Shown: positions 7,142-17,200 of the stretch, in pieces
How the letters are laid out: the number at the start of each line of letters is the position of its first letter
Position numbering within the stretch: the stretch's first letter is position 1
Assembly: GCF_011601345.1 (NCBI RefSeq)
Contig: NZ_JAAORB010000005.1
Span: 78,542 to 142,541 of the forward strand
Length of the DNA stretch: 64,000 nt
Source: Roseovarius gahaiensis
GTDB taxonomy: Bacteria > Pseudomonadota > Alphaproteobacteria > Rhodobacterales > Rhodobacteraceae
Direction of reading: 5' to 3'
Notes under the pieces: generated by a model
Databases searched by the model: none
Told to the model about the DNA's origin: nothing
The model's input: the letters and a program-made list of their open reading frames with translations, nothing else
Made by a program: the position numbers and the translations under genes

Positions 7142-8398
7142 CTAGCGCAACAGCGCATCCTCGAACGGAAACTGTGACAACAGGTCAACCCCGGTGTCGG
7201 TGACCAGCACTTGTTGCTCCAGCTTCACGCCTTCGCGGCCGCCCTCTTCGCCGATATAGCTTTCGACACAAAGCGTCATGCCGGGCAGGATTTCCCCATC
7301 GTAGCCCGCATCGGGAAAATCCCCGTGGTGATAAAGATAGGGATATTCCCCGGTCATCCCACAGCCATGCGCCGACAGGTAATAGCGGTTGGCATAATAT
7401 TTGTCGGGGATGTCCCATGCCGCGTTCGCATAGTCACGAAAGGACATGCCGGGGCGCAAAATGCCCATATTGTACTGCACTTGTTCATGCGCCACTTTGT
7501 ACAGCTCACGCTGCGTTTCGGTTGGCGCATCGGGCCCGGAATGGAAGGTGCGCGAAAAATCGGCGTAGTAGCCGTGGCAGCCCACGACATCGGTATCAAG
7601 CGCGATCAATTGGTTTTCCCCGATCACATTGTTCGAGGTTTCCTGAAACCAAGGGTTCGTGCGCTCCCCAGCATTCAGCAGGCGGGTTTCCACATAATCG
7701 CCGTTCTGCGCGATAACGGATTGGTGCAGGACAGACCACAGTTCAGCTTCGGTCAGGCCGGGGCGGATGGCGTCGCGCAGCTTGCCAACCCCAACCTCGG
7801 TTGCGCGGAGCGAGGCGATGACGCATTTCATTTCCTCAGGCGATTTGATCGCGCGGGCCATCTCCACCGGCTCTTGCGCATCGACGATGTGCAGCCCTTG
7901 ATCGCGCAGGGCAAGGGCGCTGCCGGCGTTCAGCCGCTCCAGCCCCACGGTGGCCCCTGTGCCGACCAAACCGGCAATCAGATCGGCCATGTCAGCGGCC
8001 CATGCGCGTTCGCGTTCCGCGATATGCGGGCCTGCGGCCACGAAACTGGCGGTTTTGGCCGGGCGCACCTCGTCCACGGTTTCAAACCCATCGGCCAGAT
8101 GCAGACAGCCGGTGAATTCGAACAAGATCGACCGATCAGCCGTCAGCAACAGGTAGCGCGAGGGCGCATTGCGCATGGAAAACACCTGCATGTTGCGGGT
8201 GCCGGTGGCATAGCGGATGTTCACCGGGTCGCTAAGGATCACCGCACCAATACCCCGCTTGGCCATTTCCTGTCGCACACGGCCCTGCCGATAGAGGCGG
8301 ACGGCGCGTAGGTCGATGCCTTCGTTCTCGGGGGTGCGTTCAAGCCGCGCCAAGCCATCCAAATCGCTGCGTTCGGCGTGCCAGTCAAGTTCGGGCAT
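7142..8398 (-). CDS. DddP-like M24-fold metalloenzyme (creatinase/prolidase superfamily)
   Basis: The 418-residue protein has a creatinase-like N-terminal domain and a pita-bread M24 domain from about residue 185. Putative metal ligands are D268, D270, D280, H344, E379 and E394. Their spacing equals that of the DMSP lyase DddP (D295, D297, D307, H371, E406, E421 from memory), a constant offset of 27, and the conserved VETRLL-x-x-G-x-RTNPWFQE block is also DddP-like. However, the DddP catalytic Asp377 corresponds to Gly350 here, so DMSP lyase activity by the known mechanism is doubtful; Y339 (DddP Y366) is kept. It may act on another small molecule or be a peptidase. It is divergent from a LysR-type gene, its likely regulator. 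Confidence 0.75.
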   Translation of the reverse strand: MPELDWHAERSDLDGLARLERTPENEGIDLRAVRLYRQGRVRQEMAKRGIGAVILSDPVNIRYATGTRNMQVFSMRNAPSRYLLLTADRSILFEFTGCLHLADGFETVDEVRPAKTASFVAAGPHIAERERAWAADMADLIAGLVGTGATVGLERLNAGSALALRDQGLHIVDAQEPVEMARAIKSPEEMKCVIASLRATEVGVGKLRDAIRPGLTEAELWSVLHQSVIAQNGDYVETRLLNAGERTNPWFQETSNNVIGENQLIALDTDVVGCHGYYADFSRTFHSGPDAPTETQRELYKVAHEQVQYNMGILRPGMSFRDYANAAWDIPDKYYANRYYLSAHGCGMTGEYPYLYHHGDFPDAGYDGEILPGMTLCVESYIGEEGGREGVKLEQQVLVTDTGVDLLSQFPFEDALLR

Positions 8399-8446
8399 GT
8401 CTGATCCTTTGCATTCCGTCAGGCGATTTATTTATCACTCATCCCA

Positions 8447-8460
8447 CAAGGAAAACCTTG
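8447..8460. promoter_or_regulatory. Candidate LysR-regulator operator between divergent genes
   Basis: CAAGGAAAACCTTG is a perfect 5-4-5 dyad located 49 bp from the M24 gene start and 33 bp from the LysR gene start. A position between divergent genes and a short interrupted palindrome are usual for LysR-type autoregulation. The assignment is inference from location and symmetry only. Confidence 0.35.
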
Positions 8461-8492
8461 GAAATTCTTACTCCATTGCATAACTTTTGGTT

Positions 8493-9350
8493 ATGTCAAT
8501 CAAACGCAATTCCCTGCCCCCGCTGGATACGCTGTTATTTTTCGACAGCGTGATGCGGCATGGCAGTTTCACCCAAGCCGCAAGCGAATTGCACGTCACG
8601 CAGGCGGCTGTAAGCAAACGCATTCGCCAGCTTGAAGATTGGCTGGGTGTCGCGCTTTTCATTCGCGACAAACCCAGACTGACGCCCACAGCGGCGGCCG
8701 ACAGCCTGTTTGAAAAAGTGGGCGTGACGCTGGAGTTTCTGGCTCAAGGGCTAGAGGCCGTGCGCGCGCCGGATGATCCGCCGGTGACCCTTGCCGCCAT
8801 GGGGGCGGTTTCGATGTTCTGGTTGCAGCCCCGGTTGCGCGCGTTTGCCTTGGGGGAAACCGCCTGCCCGATCAACCTGACCACCACCGACCACCCGCGC
8901 GACCTGACCGCGCCTTCGCATGATTTGACGGTGCTTTATGGTGACGGCCAGTTTCCGGGCCGCCGGGCACAATTGCTGTTTTCTGAAACGTTGGTCGCCA
9001 TGGCCGCACCGGGGGCGGATCACGCGCAGGCGCCATTGCTGACCTATCCGCTGCGCGGCCCCGACTGGATCGGCTGGGACAAATGGCACGCACAAACCGC
9101 GCATCGCGCATTGGCGCACCATCCGCGCCTGCCCTGCGCCAGCTATGCGCAATCGGTCGGGCGGGCGTTGCAAGGCGACGGGATCGTTCTGGGAAGCCTG
9201 CCCTTGCTGGAAGACGAGGTCAGGCAAGGCACATTGGCCGCGTTGCCCGGGCCGCGGCTGGACACCGGCAAAGGCTATTATCTGACCATGCCACAAGGCC
9301 GCGTGGCCAGCGATAATGCCAGCCGTCTATGGGCCTTTCTGGCCGCATAG
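8493..9350 (+). CDS. LysR-family transcriptional regulator
   Basis: The 285-residue protein has the LysR winged helix-turn-helix in its first 65 residues (SFTQAASELHVTQAAVSKRI then LEDWLGVALFIR) followed by a periplasmic-binding-like effector domain. Starting at the ATG at 8493 gives MSIKRNSLPPLDTLLFFDSV; a TTG two codons upstream is less likely. The effector domain is GcvA-like in length but I cannot name the ligand. It is transcribed divergently from the DddP-like M24 gene across a 94-bp gap holding a 14-bp dyad, so the M24 gene is its most likely target. Confidence 0.88.
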   Translation: MSIKRNSLPPLDTLLFFDSVMRHGSFTQAASELHVTQAAVSKRIRQLEDWLGVALFIRDKPRLTPTAAADSLFEKVGVTLEFLAQGLEAVRAPDDPPVTLAAMGAVSMFWLQPRLRAFALGETACPINLTTTDHPRDLTAPSHDLTVLYGDGQFPGRRAQLLFSETLVAMAAPGADHAQAPLLTYPLRGPDWIGWDKWHAQTAHRALAHHPRLPCASYAQSVGRALQGDGIVLGSLPLLEDEVRQGTLAALPGPRLDTGKGYYLTMPQGRVASDNASRLWAFLAA

Positions 9351-9360
9351 GCCAAGGGCA

Positions 9361-10554
9361 TCACGGCTCGCGGAAGGCTTCGCGCGATTTATAAAGCGGC
9401 TTGAGCAGGTATTGCAGCACGGTTTTCTGTCCGGTGTGCAATTCGGCCTGCGCCTGCATGCCGGGGCGGATTTCGATGCTGGACTGGCGCGGCGTCAGCG
9501 CCGTCATATCCACCCGCAAAGTCACCTGGTAATGCGGGTTTCCATCCGGATCGCGGGCATTTTCATCCTTGAAGGTATCAGCCGAGATAAAATCCACCAC
9601 CCCCTTGAGCGTGCCATAGATCGTGTAATAATAGGCCGACAGCTTGATTGTCGCCTCTTGGCCACGGCGGATATTGGCGATGTTCTCAGGCGCAACGCGG
9701 GCCTCCACGAACATTTCCTCGTCCAGCGGGATGATTTCCAAAATCTGTTCACCGGGGCGCACGACACCGCCGATGGTGGTGACGTTCAGGTTGTTGACGA
9801 TGCCGCGCATTGGGCTGGTCAGGACAGTGCGGTTCAGTTGGTCCTGACTGGCCTTGAGGTTCTGTTTCAACGTGGCCAGTTCGCTAAGCGTTTCGGAATA
9901 CGCCTGCGCGCGGTCCAATTCGGTTTGCGTCACGACCTCGTCATAGCGTTTTTGTGCTTCGGCATGGTCCTTGCGGGCGCGGGTGACTTCGATCAGGGCC
10001 ACGACGTTTTTCTTCAAAAGATTTTCCATCAGCTTGCGTTCTTCCGCCGCTTGATGAAGCACCTCTTTCGCACCTTCACTTCGCTTGACGTAATCGGCTT
10101 GCCGCGCCTTCAGCAGCGCCTTTTCCGAGGCGACCATTTCAGGGCTGCGTTTGGCCAGATCGTCTGGCACGGTAAAATCAAACTGCCCGGCCAATTCGGC
10201 CTCAAGCCGCAGGCGGCGGACGTCCAGGGCGTTGATCTGATCGTGCAGTTCCTCGACCGAGGATTTGAACTGCGTGCCGTGCAGGCGGGCCAGCGTATCG
10301 CCACGCTCGACGATATCGCCTTCTTGAACCATCAACTGGGCCAAAATACCGCCTTCAAGGTTCTGAATGATCTGTGGCCGCGAGGATGAAACGAACTCGC
10401 CATCGGCACGGACAATTTCATCAACCCAGGCAAACGCCGCCCAAAGGATAAACAGCCACACCGTCACGGCGCATAGCCAAATGGTCAGGCTGGGACCACG
10501 CAAACGATCATTCAGTTGCGCGACAAGGGCGGTTGCACCGGTGGCTATGATCAT
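9361..10554 (-). CDS. Type I secretion membrane-fusion protein, HlyD family
   Basis: The 397-residue protein has one N-terminal membrane span (about residues 25-45, WLCAVTVWLFILWAAFAWV), a lipoyl-like half motif (IIQNLEGGILAQLMVQEGD), a long coiled coil between about 100 and 240, the second lipoyl half (VLTSPMRGIVNNLNVTTIGG) and a beta-barrel domain. This is the HlyD/LapC adaptor that bridges an inner-membrane ABC exporter and a TolC channel. Its start overlaps the stop of the ABC gene by 4 bp. It is the last gene of the adhesin-export operon. Confidence 0.92.
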   Translation of the reverse strand: MIIATGATALVAQLNDRLRGPSLTIWLCAVTVWLFILWAAFAWVDEIVRADGEFVSSSRPQIIQNLEGGILAQLMVQEGDIVERGDTLARLHGTQFKSSVEELHDQINALDVRRLRLEAELAGQFDFTVPDDLAKRSPEMVASEKALLKARQADYVKRSEGAKEVLHQAAEERKLMENLLKKNVVALIEVTRARKDHAEAQKRYDEVVTQTELDRAQAYSETLSELATLKQNLKASQDQLNRTVLTSPMRGIVNNLNVTTIGGVVRPGEQILEIIPLDEEMFVEARVAPENIANIRRGQEATIKLSAYYYTIYGTLKGVVDFISADTFKDENARDPDGNPHYQVTLRVDMTALTPRQSSIEIRPGMQAQAELHTGQKTVLQYLLKPLYKSREAFREP

Positions 10555-12812
10555 GACCCTCCGGTCGGGGCTTGGGCGATATGCGCCAAAACCTGATCGC
10601 GCGGGCCGTCCACGGCCATGCGCCCATTTTGCAAGATCATCGTGCGATCGGTCAGTTGCAAGATCGGCACGCGGTGTGTGGCGATCACCGCTGTGCGCCC
10701 CTCAAGCCACGTTTCCAGACGACTGACCAATGTCCGCTCCAGCGTTTGATCCAGTGCTGCCGTGGGTTCATCCAGCAGGCAAATGCGCGGGTCTTGCAGC
10801 CACAAACGCGCCCAACCAATCGACTGGCGCTGCCCTTGGCTCAGCCCCTGCCCGCCATCGCGAATTTCCAGATCCAGCCCCTTGGGATGCGATTTGACAA
10901 ACGGGCCAAGCCCGGCGAAATCCAACGCCCGCATCAACCGGTCATCATCGCGTTCCAGAAGCGTCAGGTTCAGGTTTTCACGCAAGCTGCCGGTGAACAG
11001 GCGCACATCTTGGCCCAGATAGCCCACCAAACGGCGCAGATCGCGGGCCTCGATCTGGTTCATGTCGGTGCCGTCCAGCATAATCCGGCCCTTGGCTGGC
11101 GCATAAAGCCCCGACAAAAGCTTGAGAAACGTGGATTTGCCCGACCCGTTGGCTCCCAGAATGGCCAGTTTCTGCCCCGGCTGAATGGCCAGTGCCGGGA
11201 TGTCCACAACCGGTGCCGCCCCTTCGTCATAGCCAAACTGCACCTCGCGCAACTCGAACCCGCCCGCTAGCGTTTCGCGCCGCAGATAGGCGCGATCTTC
11301 GGCGCTGTCTTGTTCGGCCATGGCGATTTGATCCATTCCGGTCAGGGCCGATTTGACATTGCTCCAGCGGGCCATCGTCCCGGCCAATTGCGTCAGCGGG
11401 GCCAATGTGCGGCTGGTCAGGATCGACACGGCAATGATCGACCCCACGGTGAATTCGCCCGCAAACACCAGATAGGTGCCCATGATAATCGCGGCCACAT
11501 AGGTGGCCTGTTGCACACCTTGGCTCCAGAACGTCAGGGTCGAGGCCAGTTTGCGCTGCTCACTGGATTTCATCGCCTGAAGCGTGGTCAGTTCCCGCCA
11601 CAACCGGCGAAAGCGGTCTTCGGCACGTTGGGTTTTCAAGGTGTCCAGCTCGAATATCGCCTCGTGCAACAGGCGCGAGGATTTCGAGGATGCGCCTTGG
11701 GTTTCCTGCGTCAGGCGGATCATCTTTTTTTGCAGGAAAAACCCCGGCAGAACCATCAAGATCGCGCCGAACACCAGCACCCAGACGACGTTCCCGGCAA
11801 TCGACGCCACCAACAGCAGGAACACGAAAATAAACGGCACATCCGCCAAGCTGCCGATGGTCGAGGCGGTAAAGAATTCCCGAACCGAGCCAAACTCCCG
11901 CATGGCCGAGAACAACTGGCTTGGCGCGCGGCCCGCCACCTCGGAGCGCATGCCAAGCAAGCGGTTCATCAAAAGGCTCTGCACGTTCAGTTCAATCTGC
12001 CGCCCGGCCCCGTCCATCAAACGCGCGCGCGCAATTTTCAGGAACGCCTCCATCATCAGGGCCAGACCGGCCCCACCGGCCAACACCCAAAGGGTGGCCT
12101 GCGATTGATGCGGGATCACCCTGTCGTAGACCTGCAAGGCAAACAAGGCCACCGCCACGGCCAGAAGGTTGGCCACAAAAGACCCCAGAACCACTTCGCC
12201 GAAATGACGGCGAAAGCCCGCGAACTGGCTCCAGAACCAATGTGGCGCGGCGGTGTCTTCGGTATGGGCCTTTGATATCGTCCCAAGCGGGGCTTCGGCG
12301 CGGACGATGATGCCGGTAAAATAGGGCTCGAACTCCGACAAGGGCACGGTCGCGCGGTTGTCGGTGCAGGTGGGATCATAGATCACCAGATCACCGCGGT
12401 CCTGTTGCAGCACCAAAATGAACTGCCCGCTGGTCATTTGCGCCAAGGCGGGCCAGTGATCGCCCAGACACTGCGACACGCTTTCCACTTCGGTCAGCAG
12501 ACCAACAGCGGCCAAACCATCGGCCAAGGCCTGCGGTTGCGGCTGATCCCCGGTGACATCGCTGGACATCATCGCCTCAAGGATATCACGCGCCATCACC
12601 TCTTGCCCAAGGATCGCGGCATAGGTCGCCCCCAGCTTGGCGCGCGCCTCGGCACGTTCGCCAAACCGCGAATTGATCTGCGGCTCGGGCGGCGGGGTTT
12701 GCACGGCGTTTGCCACGCGTGGGGTCTCGGGGGCCGTGTCGGAATTGGACACGGCGCGCAACCGGCGGCGCACACCGCTGGTGATCGACAGGGCTGTGGG
12801 CGCTTTGCTCAA
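10551..12812 (-). CDS. Type I secretion ABC transporter (LapB-like permease/ATPase)
   Basis: The 753-residue protein has an N-terminal C39-peptidase-like domain (about residues 55-190) with no visible catalytic Cys, as in LapB/HlyB-type exporters of C-terminal-signal substrates. A six-span ABC membrane domain follows (about 210-480), then a nucleotide-binding domain with Walker A GANGSGKST, the signature LSQGQRQSIGWARL and Walker B ICLLDEPTAALD. It energises one-step export of the adhesin encoded upstream. It overlaps the TolC gene and the HlyD gene by 4 bp on each side, implying a single translationally coupled transcript. Confidence 0.93.
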   Translation of the reverse strand: MSKAPTALSITSGVRRRLRAVSNSDTAPETPRVANAVQTPPPEPQINSRFGERAEARAKLGATYAAILGQEVMARDILEAMMSSDVTGDQPQPQALADGLAAVGLLTEVESVSQCLGDHWPALAQMTSGQFILVLQQDRGDLVIYDPTCTDNRATVPLSEFEPYFTGIIVRAEAPLGTISKAHTEDTAAPHWFWSQFAGFRRHFGEVVLGSFVANLLAVAVALFALQVYDRVIPHQSQATLWVLAGGAGLALMMEAFLKIARARLMDGAGRQIELNVQSLLMNRLLGMRSEVAGRAPSQLFSAMREFGSVREFFTASTIGSLADVPFIFVFLLLVASIAGNVVWVLVFGAILMVLPGFFLQKKMIRLTQETQGASSKSSRLLHEAIFELDTLKTQRAEDRFRRLWRELTTLQAMKSSEQRKLASTLTFWSQGVQQATYVAAIIMGTYLVFAGEFTVGSIIAVSILTSRTLAPLTQLAGTMARWSNVKSALTGMDQIAMAEQDSAEDRAYLRRETLAGGFELREVQFGYDEGAAPVVDIPALAIQPGQKLAILGANGSGKSTFLKLLSGLYAPAKGRIMLDGTDMNQIEARDLRRLVGYLGQDVRLFTGSLRENLNLTLLERDDDRLMRALDFAGLGPFVKSHPKGLDLEIRDGGQGLSQGQRQSIGWARLWLQDPRICLLDEPTAALDQTLERTLVSRLETWLEGRTAVIATHRVPILQLTDRTMILQNGRMAVDGPRDQVLAHIAQAPTGGS

Positions 12813-14137
12813 ATGCTGCCCCCGTCCGCCAGCAGACCAAGGTGGCGCGCAATCTCAAGCCGCGTCTTGGCCAGTTCATATTTCAGGTCCAGATGCGCTG
12901 TCTGACGCGCGGCAAAGGTTTCATACATGCCGACCACATCCATCACCTGCCGCTGACCGGCCTTGTATTGGCGTTGGAACAAATCAAGATTTGCCTTGGC
13001 TTGCGCGGCCAATGTGCTGGCCTCGGTCACCTGCCGCGACAGGGCGTTGCGGCGGCTGTCAAGGCGGCGCAGCTTGCGCTCGGCATCTTCGCGGGCTTGG
13101 CCCACCCGGCGTTCGGCGGCATCGCGCGCGGCGGCTGTCGCTTTCAGGTTATCGCCCGTTCCAAGGCCCAGCAATTGATCGGACGAGATGTTCAACCCGA
13201 TGTTGGAGCCGTTTTCATCCACCGAGCCGCCTGCGGTCAATCCCGGCAAAAGGCCCGCGCGGTCAATCTTGGCCTGCGCGATATCGCGTTCCTTTTCCGC
13301 CTCGGCCCGCAAAACCTGAAGCGGCTTGGCGTTCCCGGTCTCCGGCATCAGATCGGTCAGGCCCTGCACCCCGTCCAAGGGCTGTGCCGACATCGCGTTC
13401 AACTCGGAAAAAGCTGCGGCCTCGGCCTCCTGCTGCGCGGCAAGGGTCGAGCGTATCTCAGAGAGCTTCTGGCGCAGCACGTTCAAGTCAGACATATCCG
13501 ACACGCCGCCTTTGACGCGCTCGTTCATCACCCACTCGAAATGCTGCATGTCTTTCAGCGTCTGTCGTTCAAGCGTGCTGCGGTCGCGCGCTTTCATGGC
13601 GTCCAGATACAGCCCAAGCGCCGTCAGAACACGGTCATTGGTATCCTCGGACAGTGTCACGGCGGCGACTTCGACATCGGCCTTGGCAAAAGCGCGTTCG
13701 GCCTTTTTACGGCCATTGTCGAACAGAACCTGTTCCACCACCAACTGAGTCACCAGATCACCAAGGCTGGTCAGACTGATATCCGGCCCGATGCGCGGCA
13801 ACCAGTTTTTTGAGGCCGCCTTGGCGCGCAAGCGGGCGCTGCGCAATTCGGCCTCGGACGGGCGGCTATAGGCGGCAAGAACGGGCTGCGCGACGCGGTC
13901 ATAGGCACTGTCAGTGGGCAAAATGCTGCGGCGCGATTGCAATGCGGTGATAACCGTCGATTGCGCCGCCTCTTTTTGGCGCGCGGTCAGGTCTGCATCG
14001 GGTGATTTTGACAAAAACCGCGACACCTGTCCGCCTTCGGCGGTCTGTGCACCGTCGCCAAGCGACATGCACCCCGACAGGCCCAACACCGCCAACAGGC
14101 CGAGTGCCCTTTTTGTTGATCCGTCCCACTGCCCCAT
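12809..14137 (-). CDS. TolC-family outer-membrane channel lipoprotein (type I secretion)
   Basis: The 442-residue protein begins with a lipobox (LLAVLGLSGC, Cys23), then has two TolC/OEP repeats dominated by long helices, for example KAERAFAKADVEVAAVTLSE and the mirror AERRVGQAREDAERKLRRLD. It should form the trimeric outer-membrane duct of the adhesin exporter (LapE-like). It lies 75 bp downstream of the adhesin gene and overlaps the ABC gene by 4 bp. A lipid-anchored TolC homologue is common in type I adhesin systems. Confidence 0.9.
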   Translation of the reverse strand: MGQWDGSTKRALGLLAVLGLSGCMSLGDGAQTAEGGQVSRFLSKSPDADLTARQKEAAQSTVITALQSRRSILPTDSAYDRVAQPVLAAYSRPSEAELRSARLRAKAASKNWLPRIGPDISLTSLGDLVTQLVVEQVLFDNGRKKAERAFAKADVEVAAVTLSEDTNDRVLTALGLYLDAMKARDRSTLERQTLKDMQHFEWVMNERVKGGVSDMSDLNVLRQKLSEIRSTLAAQQEAEAAAFSELNAMSAQPLDGVQGLTDLMPETGNAKPLQVLRAEAEKERDIAQAKIDRAGLLPGLTAGGSVDENGSNIGLNISSDQLLGLGTGDNLKATAAARDAAERRVGQAREDAERKLRRLDSRRNALSRQVTEASTLAAQAKANLDLFQRQYKAGQRQVMDVVGMYETFAARQTAHLDLKYELAKTRLEIARHLGLLADGGSI

Positions 14138-14212
14138 GACTGCCCCTTGACCGGTAGCTTGTTATCTTTTGGCCACGCCCGGACAAATGCCCGCGCGCGG
14201 CCCGATCACGTA

Positions 14213-17200
14213 TCAGGTGACGATGTCGATATCCTCGTCGACCACGATCGTCGCATCATCGCCAAGGCTGTAGATGTCGAAGCCCGCAGGCTCATCCGCC
14301 GAACCGGTCACCGGTTGCGCGCCGTCGATCGTCAGCTTGTCGTCGCCACCGCCACGAACCGTCAGCGTGTCGCTGTTGTCGGACAGGGCCAGCAATTGCT
14401 CTTCGGTGATCGTCAACTCGCCACTGGCGCCACGCGAACTCAGGTCAATGGTTTCCACATTGAAGCCATTCAGCGCCGGGTTGGCCAGATCAACATCGGT
14501 GGCGTTCACCTCGTCAAGGACCAAGTATGTGGACGAGGCATTGCCTGCTTGATCTGTCGATGTCACCAAAAGCTGCGAGCCATCGGGGATCGGGGCTGAG
14601 TTGCCGGACCCGTCAACGAAGGTGTGATAGGTTTGCGAACCGACCGGTGTGCCCGTGACCTCCAGCGGGGTCACGCCACCTTCGTCGATCTGGTGGAACG
14701 ACACGGTGTCGCCCGTCGCGTCTGTGCCGACCACGCTGTAGCCGCCGTCCAACTCTTCGCCGACAAAGCGCACCAAGGGCTCTCCGGGCGCGACCATATC
14801 ATAGGCGACCTGCCCTGTGGCCGTGCCGGGATTGCCGTAGTGTCGGTCGCGCGGATGGTCATCTGTGCGGTGCCCTCGTCATTGGGAATATCACCGCGCG
14901 GCACGGTGATCGACCATGCGCCCGTGCTGTCACCGGTGGCGAGATATGTTTCGCCAAAGATATCCACCTCAACCTCCGAGCCCGGCTCGACCGTGCCGGT
15001 CAGTTCCAGACCGTCGCGCGCCGCGTCGAGATTGGCAAAGCCGTTGACCGCCCCCACCGTTTCACCTTGGGCAAGGTTCTTGACCTCGGTGTCGATCAAC
15101 ACACGGCCGTCGATGTTGTCGAGGTTGCCAACCGGGTCTTGGACCCGGACGATCATATCCGCCTCACGGGTGCCACCGGGTATCACGCCGCCATCAAACA
15201 CCGCCGTCCAGTCACCGCTGTCTTGATCCACGGAAACACGCGCCGGAACGCCGTCAATCTCGACCCAGACTTGCGAGCCGGGTTCGACCGTGCCGGTCAA
15301 TTCGAACCCACCATCGGCAAGGCTTTGATTGATGACGTTCATGCCATCGGCTGTCATCGGCATGCCGGTGGGCGCAGCCATCGACAAATCATCAACCAGC
15401 GTGTCCACCTTCAGCATATGGCTAAGGGAATAGCTGTTGTCATGCTCGTCGGTGATCGTGGCGGTCAGTTCCGGGTTGTGATCGCCGGGCACCAGATCGG
15501 CTGTATCGTAGAATTGCTGCCATTCGCCGGTGGTCTGATCGGCCTGCACTGTGTAATCGACATCACCCAAGGTGACGACGACGGACGCGCCGGGATCGGC
15601 GGTGCCGGTGACCATCACACCATCTTCATAGACTTCATGATTGATCACGCCATTATTGCCAACCGCGTCGCCGTTCAGGGTCAGGCTGCCGGCTTCGGTA
15701 TCCACCTCGACGGCTTGGGTTAGTGTCCGGGTGTTGCCGGCGGTGTCTTGCGCGATGATCTGCACATCCTGCGTATACTCGCCCGGCGGAATCTGATTGC
15801 CGTCAAAGCTGGCGGTCCATGTCCCGTCGGCGTTCACCTGCGCTTCGACCACCTCGTCAAAGAATTTGAGCGTGACGGTCGATTGCCCATCCTCGACCGT
15901 GCCGGTCAGGGTGAAGCCATCGGAAATTTCGCTGCTGTTGATCACGCCGTCCGAACCGCCGATCTCTGCCTGATGGCTGAAATCGCGCACTTCAAGATCG
16001 ACACGGATAGTTTCCGATGTCTCGGTTACGTTGCCGGCATCGTCCACCGTGCGCGCCGTGACGGTGGCGTCGTATTGTGTGTCGGGCAAGGCGTAAGGGT
16101 CAAACTCGGCCTCCCACGACCCATCGTCAACGGCCGTAACAGTTGTGCTTTGGTCACCCATCGACACAACAACGGTCGCGCCCGGTTCGGACATGCCTGT
16201 CACGACAAGGCCCTCGTCATCGGCCCAATCCTTGTTGACCAGCCCGTTGTCGCCGACCTGATCGGCGTTGATCTGCAAATCATTGTAGATCGTATCGATG
16301 GAAATGGTCTCGGTGATCGTGGAGCTATTGCCGAACCCATCGGTTGACACGATCGTGACGTCTTTGTCGTAATCGCCCTCTTCCAGATCGTCGGGATCAA
16401 ACTCAACCCGCCACGTGCCATCCTCACCGACTTGGACAGTCTCTGTCACCTCGTCGATGGTCACCTCGACAGTCGCGCCAACCTCACCCGTGCCAGCAAT
16501 TTCCACACCGTCGCGGAAATCGTCATCATTCACGATATGTCCGTTCGACACCAAACCATCGGTCACCCCGACGTCGGGCGCGGTGGTGTCAATAGTGATG
16601 GACGGCCCGTCCAGCGTGGTTTCCGTGCCATCAGGCTCGGTCACGGTCGCGCTGACATCGTATTCGCCATCCTCGGGGAAGTCGTCCCCTTCAAAGGTCG
16701 CCTCCCACTCGCCGTCATCATTCGCGGATGTATCGACAGTCTTGTCACCGATGCTCACCTCGATATCCGAGCCCGGCTCGGCCTCGCCGGTGATGGTGAT
16801 CGACGGATCCGAGGCATCATCGCCGCCAATCACGATTGGGGCGTCTTCGTTCACGACAGGCTCGATCCGCGGAGGCCCGCCAATGATGCCGCCACCGACA
16901 CCGCCGCTGCCGCTTCCGTCGCTGCCACCTGCCAGCAACGAGGTCGCCGCCAAACCAGCCACACCAACACCGGCCGCGCCCAACAGGCCCGAACCACCCA
17001 AGCCAAGCAGCCCTGCACCAAGCATCGACACCTCGTCGCCGCCCGCCGCGCCAGCCGGTCCGGCCACGTCCGTGCTCTCAAGGAAAATCAGCTCATCAGA
17101 CGGGCTCCACTTGCCCCATGTTTCGGTTGGGCCATACTGTGCATACAGCGTGCCATCGGACCCTTCGACCAGAGAGACCTCGTTGAGATAGCCATCGGCA

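Noticed and set aside
7211..8311. Long plus-strand frame opposite the M24 gene
   Set aside because: Shadow of a GC-rich gene; the minus-strand product has a full metal site.
9316..12275. Large plus-strand frames opposite the HlyD and ABC genes
   Set aside because: Shadow frames; no RBS and no domains, while the opposite strand is fully coding.
16919..17040. Gly/Ala-rich coding stretch as a possible tandem repeat array
   Set aside because: It is the linker after the adhesin prefix domain, coding in frame, without an exact repeat unit.
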